Below are positions 7,176 to 13,291 of a stretch of 13,291 nt of DNA, piece after piece. The stretch spans positions 1 through 13,291 of the forward strand of contig JAGPHL010000059.1 of assembly GCA_018055515.1 (NCBI GenBank). The letters are read 5' to 3'. The notes under the pieces were generated by a model. The model was not told the DNA's origin, did no database searches, and saw only the letters and a list, made by a program, of their open reading frames with translations. This DNA is from Anaerolineae bacterium. Its GTDB lineage: Bacteria; Chloroflexota; Anaerolineae; B4-G1; SLSP01. Position 1 is the stretch's first letter. Each line of letters opens with the position of its first letter. Made by a program: the position numbers and the translations under genes.

Positions 7176-8402
7176 TCAGCGCGTCAGCAACGCCACGCTT
7201 TCGATGTGGAAGGTCTGCGGGAAGAGATCTACCGGCTGCACCCAGGCGAGCGTGTACCCCGCGTCCACCAGTCGCCGGGCGTCGCGCGCCAGCGTCGCCG
7301 GGTCGCAGGAGACGTAGACCACGCGCTCGGGCGAGGCGTGTATCAATGCCTCCAGCGTCACGGGATCCAACCCCGTGCGCGGCGGATCGAGTACCGCCGC
7401 GTCGAAAGTCTCGGTCAGCTCCGGCAAGACGTCTTCCACCTGGCCTTCGATCAGGGTCACGTTCGGCGCGTCGGCCAGATTGTAGACGGCGTCGGCCACC
7501 GACGCGGCGTTGATTTCGATGCCCACGACTGCCCCCGCCTCCTCCGCGATGAAGGCGGTGAACAGCCCTACGCCACAGTAGGCGTCCAGCACCGTCTCAT
7601 GCCCCTGGAGGTCGAGCGCGCCGAGCACGAGCTCCACGAGGCGCTCCGCCTGCGCCGAGTTCACCTGGTAGAAGCTGGTCGCCGAGATGCGAAATTCCCG
7701 CCCCTGGACGATTTCGGTGATGTAATCCAGCCCGATCAGGGGCACGGGCAGCGTGTCATGGCAGACCTGGACGATGGAGAGGGGGAAATCCACTTCCAGC
7801 GAGGGCGGTTCCTCGTCATAAGTCTGAAGCAGCAGCATCAGATCGCCGGTCGCCGTCCCCACCCGCAGTTCCAGCTGCTCCACGTCCGGCAACAGCAAAT
7901 CCAGTGAGGTGTAGAGCTGGCTCAGCAGCGGGTGCAGGATGGGACAGTCCTCGATGACGACGATTTCCTGGCCGTCCATGGCGAGGAAACCGGGGCGGCC
8001 CTCCGGCGTGACATGGAACCGCGCATGATTGCGGTATTCCCACCCCGCAGCGTCCGGCAGCGGCTCGAAGATCAACGGCTCCTCGAATTTGCCGACGCGC
8101 TGAAATTGATCCACGACGACCAACCCCTTGATTTTCGCCTGAGCCTCATAGGCGATGTGCTGGAAATGGCAGCCGCCGCAGCGCCCGAAGTAAGGGCACA
8201 GCGGCGACACACGCACCGGTGCAGGCTCGAGCACGTCCAGCAAGCGGGCGCGGACGAAGTGTTTGCGTTCCTCCACCAGTTCCACGCGCACCCTCTCGCC
8301 GGGGATGGCGAACGGCACGAACACCGTGCGGCCCTGATACTTGCCGATGGCATCGCCGCCATGCGCCATCGCCGTCACTTCAAGTTCAAATGTGTGAGCC
8401 AT
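7176..8402 (-). CDS. rlmD: TrmA/RlmD-family RNA uracil-C5 methyltransferase with Fe-S cluster motif
   Basis: The enzyme methylates C5 of a uridine in RNA using SAM; by family resemblance the likely target is 23S rRNA (U1939 in E. coli), though TrmA/RlmCD paralogues differ in target. The 408-residue protein has a TRAM-type RNA-binding domain (about 1-58), the 4Fe-4S cysteines C69, C75, C78 (CPYFGRCGGC) and C153 (EDCPI), FYQVN (244-248), the SAM motif DAYCGVGLF (273-281), DPPRTG (339-344), the catalytic Cys in VSCDP (C366) and a terminal Glu base (E401). I prefer ATG 8402 over ATG 8414 because GAGG sits 6 nt before the former and nothing before the latter; the longer form would add MRKT. The exact rRNA position and the symbol are inferred. 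Confidence 0.9.
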   Translation of the reverse strand: MAHTFELEVTAMAHGGDAIGKYQGRTVFVPFAIPGERVRVELVEERKHFVRARLLDVLEPAPVRVSPLCPYFGRCGGCHFQHIAYEAQAKIKGLVVVDQFQRVGKFEEPLIFEPLPDAAGWEYRNHARFHVTPEGRPGFLAMDGQEIVVIEDCPILHPLLSQLYTSLDLLLPDVEQLELRVGTATGDLMLLLQTYDEEPPSLEVDFPLSIVQVCHDTLPVPLIGLDYITEIVQGREFRISATSFYQVNSAQAERLVELVLGALDLQGHETVLDAYCGVGLFTAFIAEEAGAVVGIEINAASVADAVYNLADAPNVTLIEGQVEDVLPELTETFDAAVLDPPRTGLDPVTLEALIHASPERVVYVSCDPATLARDARRLVDAGYTLAWVQPVDLFPQTFHIESVALLTR

Positions 8403-8492
8403 CGTCTTCCTCATCAGGACACGCGCCCAAAAGCCGTCGGCGGGGCAACGGAACCGGTGGAGCTGTCCCCCCCGTCATGACGCCGGCGAGCG

Positions 8493-9641
8493 TCACGGCG
8501 TTGTATCTACCGTCGGCATGATCCCCGGTCCCGGCACCACAATGGTTGGCGTGGAACCTTCCGGCGTGAAGATGATCTTATCCGTCGCCGTGAGGGCGGA
8601 GGCATTGGCCTGCGCGATCAGCAGCTGCACGTAGGCAGGATATTGGGCATACAATTCGCCGAGCAGAGTCTGCAGGGCCGTATCGGCCTGCGCCTGAGCT
8701 TTGGCAGCTTCAGCCCGCGCCAGGTTGATCTCCAGATCGCGTTGCGCGGCGAGCAACTCGTTAGCCTTCGTCACCTCGATCAGGGCGCGCTCGGTCTCCT
8801 TCTGGGCCAGGTCGTTCGCGCGCTGCGCTTCGATGACCGCGGTCTGCGCTGCCAGGCGTTGACGTTCGAGCTCCGCCAGCTGCGTCTGCTGCCGGGTCTG
8901 CTCCTGGATCTTGCTCTGCTCCACGCGGATGGCGCCCTCCTGTTTGGCTTGCTCGGCAGCCGCCTCCGCCTGCGCCTTGAGCTGATCCTGCGCCGCTTTC
9001 TCCGTCGCCAGCCGGCTCTGCACGATCGCATCCAGCGCCGCCTGCACCTCCGGCGAGAGGATCACGTCGGGCACCACCACGTTGTTCACGCTCAACCCCA
9101 TCGGCGCGACCATGTCGTTGAGCTCGTCATCAATGCAATTGCGGAGCGCATCCCGCGAGGCGCCGATGATGTTGTCGTCGAAGGTGCGGTCGCCCACACA
9201 GACCTTCATCGCCTGCTTGGCCAGGTCCGCTACCCGATTGAGCGCCAGGTCATCATCAATGTAAATCCCGCGATATTCATTCCACGAGTTCAAAAGCATC
9301 TCTCCCTTGTCCAGGCCGGGGCGGAAAATATCGCCGCTCACCACCAGGCCAATGCGTTGTTTGTCTTTGGTGATGATCTCTTTGTCTTCCACATGGAAGG
9401 GGATGGCCTGAGTCGAAATCGTCTCCAGGCGCACGAACAGGCCAATGTCGCTGTAAACGCCCGGCCCCACCACGTTGTAGATGCGCCCTCCGCGGAATTG
9501 AATGCCGACCTCTTGAGACTCGACCACTTTGAGGAAGTAGAAGAAGTTGTTGGCCAGCACCAACACAACCACGAGGATCACGACCGCCGCCAACCCATAG
9601 CCGATGATCTTCGACGCCGCGCTTCCTTTGCTGTTGTTCAT
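8493..9641 (-). CDS. SPFH/prohibitin-family membrane protein
   Basis: The 382-residue protein is anchored by one N-terminal hydrophobic helix (about 12-37), followed by an SPFH domain (about 38-210) starting VVESQEVGIQFRGGRIYNVVGPGVY-like, a long Ala/Gln/Glu-rich coiled coil (about 212-328), and a short tail with DKIIFTPEGSTPTIVVP (354-370) rich in Pro and Thr. SPFH proteins (stomatin, prohibitin, flotillin) assemble into membrane-bound rings or cages, often linked to membrane microdomains or to membrane protease control. No NfeD partner or FtsH is adjacent. ATG at 9641 has GGAGG (spacing 5), and a good promoter sits just upstream. C148 and C169 lie within the SPFH domain. Family call is firm; the biological role here is unknown. 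Confidence 0.9.
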   Translation of the reverse strand: MNNSKGSAASKIIGYGLAAVVILVVVLVLANNFFYFLKVVESQEVGIQFRGGRIYNVVGPGVYSDIGLFVRLETISTQAIPFHVEDKEIITKDKQRIGLVVSGDIFRPGLDKGEMLLNSWNEYRGIYIDDDLALNRVADLAKQAMKVCVGDRTFDDNIIGASRDALRNCIDDELNDMVAPMGLSVNNVVVPDVILSPEVQAALDAIVQSRLATEKAAQDQLKAQAEAAAEQAKQEGAIRVEQSKIQEQTRQQTQLAELERQRLAAQTAVIEAQRANDLAQKETERALIEVTKANELLAAQRDLEINLARAEAAKAQAQADTALQTLLGELYAQYPAYVQLLIAQANASALTATDKIIFTPEGSTPTIVVPGPGIMPTVDTTP

Positions 9642-9662
9642 TGCGACCTCCAGTGATTTGAG

Positions 9663-9690
9663 ATTGTACGGGGCTTACGCCGGGAATCAA
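9663..9690 (-). promoter_or_regulatory. Sigma-70-like promoter of the SPFH gene
   Basis: On the minus strand TTGATT (9690-9685) and TACAAT (9668-9663) are 16 bp apart. Initiation would fall near 9656, leaving a leader of about 15 nt that contains the GGAGG ribosome binding site. The promoter sits between the CPBP gene end and the SPFH start, so SPFH can be expressed without the upstream gene. Confidence 0.6.
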
Positions 9691-9721
9691 GCTCAGGGTG
9701 CTGCCTCCAGTCCCCTTTCTG

Positions 9722-10342
9722 CTACAAATGCGCCACCCAAATGGTGAAGAACGTGACGAACAGGTGAATCAAGAAGGGATAATAGAACGACCCTGTCGTC
9801 CAGGCCACCCATCCGAAGGCAGAGCCGCCCACGATGCAGCTGAGCGTCTCCAGCTGCGGCTTTCCCTGATGCGCCAGCGTGAAGATGAGGGTCTGCAACA
9901 GGATCGCCCAATCCCCGCCGACCAGGTCCGCCAGCGCGAACAGGATCATGCCGCGGAAGAAGAACTCCCAGCCAAAGAGATCCTGGAACGCAAACGCGAG
10001 CGTGCCCCACGCCCCGTGAGTGGACCAATACGCGGTGTAATACTCCCGGAAATCCGCGCCGGCGGCCACCACCCACAACACCGGCGCCATCAGGAGCCAA
10101 CCGCCCACGGTCAGCAGCAGGCCGCGCTTCCATTGCCCCAGGCGGAAGCCATACTCGCGCGGCGAGCGTCGCAGCAACGCCAGCAGCAATAACGGCAGCG
10201 CCAGATAGAAGAGCAGGCTGTCCCATTCCTTCCGCGGCAGCACATCGTTGTAATAGTCCAGCACCAACGCCAGCGTCGCGTAGACCAGGATCGCGGCCGT
10301 TTTCCAGTTCTGACGTAGCGAAGTAGACGCCGATGAAAGCAT
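9722..10342 (-). CDS. CPBP-like intramembrane protein (Abi/Rce1 family)
   Basis: This 206-residue polytopic protein (about six hydrophobic stretches, near 14-30, 42-57, 73-94, 113-122, 132-157 and 184-203) resembles the CPBP family, related to the eukaryotic prenyl-protein protease Rce1. Three family motifs are visible: WEFFFRG (125-131) in the place of EExxxR, FTLAH (154-158) in the place of FxxxH, and a late membrane His (H193, FLIHLF). The first Glu of motif 1 is a Trp, while the second Glu (E126) and the Arg (R130) remain, so activity as a glutamic protease is uncertain. ATG at 10342 follows GGTGGG. It is transcribed away from rpsO and is the first gene of the minus-strand block. Substrate unknown. 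Confidence 0.75.
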   Translation of the reverse strand: MLSSASTSLRQNWKTAAILVYATLALVLDYYNDVLPRKEWDSLLFYLALPLLLLALLRRSPREYGFRLGQWKRGLLLTVGGWLLMAPVLWVVAAGADFREYYTAYWSTHGAWGTLAFAFQDLFGWEFFFRGMILFALADLVGGDWAILLQTLIFTLAHQGKPQLETLSCIVGGSAFGWVAWTTGSFYYPFLIHLFVTFFTIWVAHL

Positions 10343-10368
10343 AGCGTTCCCACCCGGGCTCAGGCTGT

Positions 10369-10388
10369 CGCGGCAAAGTATTGCCGCG
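10369..10388 (-). other. Hairpin at the predicted 5' end of the CPBP transcript
   Basis: CGCGGCAA (10369-10376) and TTGCCGCG (10381-10388) form a perfect 8-bp stem with a 4-nt loop. It begins right where transcription from the TATAAT at 10402-10397 should start, so it would be the 5'-terminal structure of that mRNA. It could stabilise the transcript or be an operator in DNA form. Confidence 0.5.
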
Positions 10389-10396
10389 CGCCCCCC

Positions 10397-10424
10397 ATTA
10401 TAACTGCGGCGGCAAATTTTGGAA
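10397..10424 (-). promoter_or_regulatory. Promoter of the CPBP-like gene
   Basis: A consensus TATAAT reads on the minus strand at 10402-10397, with a weak -35 TTCCAA (10424-10419) at 16-bp spacing. Expected start is near 10390, giving a leader of about 50 nt. The -10 is strong, the -35 poor. Confidence 0.5.
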
Positions 10425-10467
10425 GCGCCCCGACGAGACCGGGCTCACGGATGAACGCGGGGAAACA

Positions 10468-10485
10468 CGGGTTCTATGAAACCCG
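10468..10485. repeat. Short inverted repeat upstream of the rpsO promoter
   Basis: CGGGTT (10468-10473) and AACCCG (10480-10485) flank a 6-nt centre and end 1 nt before the rpsO -35 box. It could be an operator or chance in a GC-rich spacer. Confidence 0.3.
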
Positions 10486-10486
10486 G

Positions 10487-10514
10487 TTGCAAAGCCTTTG
10501 TTATGTGGTATACT
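10487..10514 (+). promoter_or_regulatory. Promoter of rpsO (extended -10)
   Basis: TTGCAA (10487-10492), a 16-bp spacer and TATACT (10509-10514) preceded by TG at 10506-10507 make a strong extended -10 promoter. Transcription should start near 10521, giving a leader of about 64 nt before the GTG of rpsO. This also shows that in-frame starts at 10498 and 10540 are unlikely to be used. Confidence 0.75.
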
Positions 10515-10545
10515 CCCCTTCGTAGTTCAGAACCGTCATATGTCT

Positions 10546-10565
10546 GACGAATACGGCAGTTTGTC
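10546..10565 (+). promoter_or_regulatory. Possible S15 autoregulatory leader hairpin
   Basis: GACGAAT (10546-10552) can pair with GTTTGTC (10559-10565) with two G-U pairs and a 6-nt loop, ending 5 nt before the rpsO ribosome binding site. Known S15 binding sites in rpsO leaders vary in shape and often include G-U/G-C steps; whether this one binds S15 is inference. Confidence 0.25.
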
Positions 10566-10584
10566 TAAGAAAGGAGTTTCGGCA

Positions 10585-10851
10585 GTGCTATCCAAGGCTG
10601 AGAAAAACAAAATCATCCAGGAATTTGCACGCACGCCGGACGACACCGGTTCGCCGGAGGTTCAGGTCGCTATTCTCACGAATCGCATCCGTTCGCTCAC
10701 TGAGCACCTGAAAACTCACAAACACGACGAGCATTCGCGACAGGGTCTGTTCAAAATGGTGGGCCAGCGACGACGTCATCTGGCTTATCTGCAGCGGACT
10801 GACCCCGAGCGCTACCGGGAGTTGATCCAGCGGTTGGGCCTGCGCAGGTAA
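10585..10851 (+). CDS. rpsO: 30S ribosomal protein S15
   Basis: S15 is a primary binder of the 16S rRNA central domain and helps form an intersubunit bridge. With the GTG at 10585 the product is 88 residues, matching the family (about 89), beginning MLSKAEKNKIIQEF. It shows DTGSPEVQ (20-27), the helix with LTNRIRSLTEHL, the rRNA-contacting HKHDEHSRQGL (45-55) and a basic C-terminal helix ending RLGLRR. AAGGAG (10571-10576) lies 8 nt before the GTG. The frame is open further upstream with ATGs at 10498 and 10540, but the promoter -10 overlaps the former and neither has a ribosome binding site. rpsO followed by pnp is a widely conserved order. S15 commonly represses its own mRNA through the leader, and the 64-nt leader here has pairing potential. 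Confidence 0.96.
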   Translation: MLSKAEKNKIIQEFARTPDDTGSPEVQVAILTNRIRSLTEHLKTHKHDEHSRQGLFKMVGQRRRHLAYLQRTDPERYRELIQRLGLRR

Positions 10852-10877
10852 ACGGCGCAGACCCTTCTCTGGCTGAT

Positions 10878-10912
10878 AACGAGTAGAGGCGGCCTGACCC
10901 CTCTACTCGTTT
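10878..10912 (+). terminator. 12-bp hairpin with short T run after rpsO
   Basis: AACGAGTAGAGG (10878-10889) pairs exactly with CCTCTACTCGTT (10900-10911) around a 10-nt loop, 26 nt after the rpsO stop. Only TTT (10910-10912) follows, so it looks like a partial terminator or an mRNA 3'-end stabiliser that lets some transcripts continue into pnp, as the rpsO terminator does in E. coli. Confidence 0.6.
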
Positions 10913-10964
10913 GCTGAAGCAGGTCAGGCAACATTCACATCAGCATCCGGCTACAGAAGAGCCA

Positions 10965-11039
10965 TCGAAGGTAGGAATTGGGGAATGGGGTGCATCCGGC
11001 CAGGTCGCTGCACAGCAATTCCCAGTTTCAAACCTTCGA
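10965..11039 (+). promoter_or_regulatory. Long multi-helix stem-loop in the pnp leader
   Basis: Three nested helices are visible: TCGAAGGT (10965-10972) with ACCTTCGA (11032-11039), GGAATTG (10974-10980) with CAATTCC (11016-11022), and GTGCA (10990-10994) with TGCAC (11009-11013). The fold ends 20 nt before the pnp ribosome binding site. In E. coli an RNase III-cut stem-loop in the pnp leader mediates PNPase autoregulation; the same job here is an inference from position and shape. Confidence 0.55.
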
Positions 11040-11073
11040 AGCCCGACTGACGCCGGAGCAGGAGGTTTAGGAT

Positions 11074-13266
<2,193 letters not shown>

Positions 13267-13291
13267 AGGGATAGGGTGAGTTGTGAGGGGG

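Noticed and set aside
8403..8414. Four-residue longer start for the RNA methyltransferase
   Set aside because: The ATG at 8414 lacks a ribosome binding site, while the ATG at 8402 has GAGG at good distance.
8403..8492. Terminator or promoter between the SPFH and methyltransferase genes
   Set aside because: Only short GC palindromes (8474-8481, 8481-8488) are seen, with no T run and no good -35/-10 pair.
8643..9656. A 337-codon plus-strand frame opposite the SPFH gene
   Set aside because: The opposite strand encodes a well-formed SPFH protein with promoter and ribosome binding site; the shadow is a Leu/Arg/His-rich sequence.
10498..10584. N-terminal extension of S15 from ATG 10498 or ATG 10540
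   Set aside because: The rpsO -10 box lies inside the extension from 10498, neither ATG has a ribosome binding site, and the GTG at 10585 with AAGGAG gives the normal S15 length.

Overview
The window is a high-GC chromosomal stretch made almost entirely of conserved bacterial core genes. I see no phage, transposase, integrase, CRISPR, tRNA or rRNA. Gene content and protein style (a GTG-started S15 next to PNPase, a short zinc-hook Rad50, MscL with a zinc-ribbon tail, an ECF-type S component, an SPFH protein with a long coiled coil) resemble Chloroflexota of the Anaerolineae/Caldilineae kind. That assignment rests on general impression and not on a search, so it is tentative.

Left block, plus strand (17-4753): hflX, rlmE and a rad50/sbcC-type ATPase form a tight operon with gaps of 27 and 3 nt. 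HflX (50S-binding GTPase) and RlmE (23S rRNA 2'-O-methyltransferase) both act on the large ribosomal subunit; the Rad50-like ATPase has no Mre11/SbcD partner here. mscL follows (4832-5260) behind its own strong ribosome binding site and carries a C-terminal zinc ribbon. A perfect 13-bp GC-rich palindrome (5282-5309) lies between mscL and the convergent minus-strand block.

Middle block, minus strand (10342 down to 5337): in order of transcription these are a CPBP-like membrane protein, an SPFH/prohibitin-family membrane protein, a TrmA/RlmD-family RNA m5U methyltransferase with an Fe-S cluster motif, an ECF-transporter-like S component and a PhzF-family isomerase. Good promoter matches precede the CPBP and SPFH genes. 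The gap before phzF (6183-6336) holds an 8-bp tandem repeat and nested inverted repeats.

Right block, plus strand (10487-13266): rpsO and pnp, the classic S15/PNPase pair. A clear extended -10 promoter drives rpsO. The 222-nt rpsO-pnp spacer holds a 12-bp hairpin with a short T run and then a long three-helix stem-loop just upstream of the pnp ribosome binding site, at the place where RNase III/PNPase autoregulation works in enterobacteria.

No stretch over 300 bases lacks a gene. I found no convincing undescribed multi-gene system. The points most worth checking are the folded rpsO-pnp leader, the partnerless Rad50, the MscL zinc ribbon and the intergenic palindromes.
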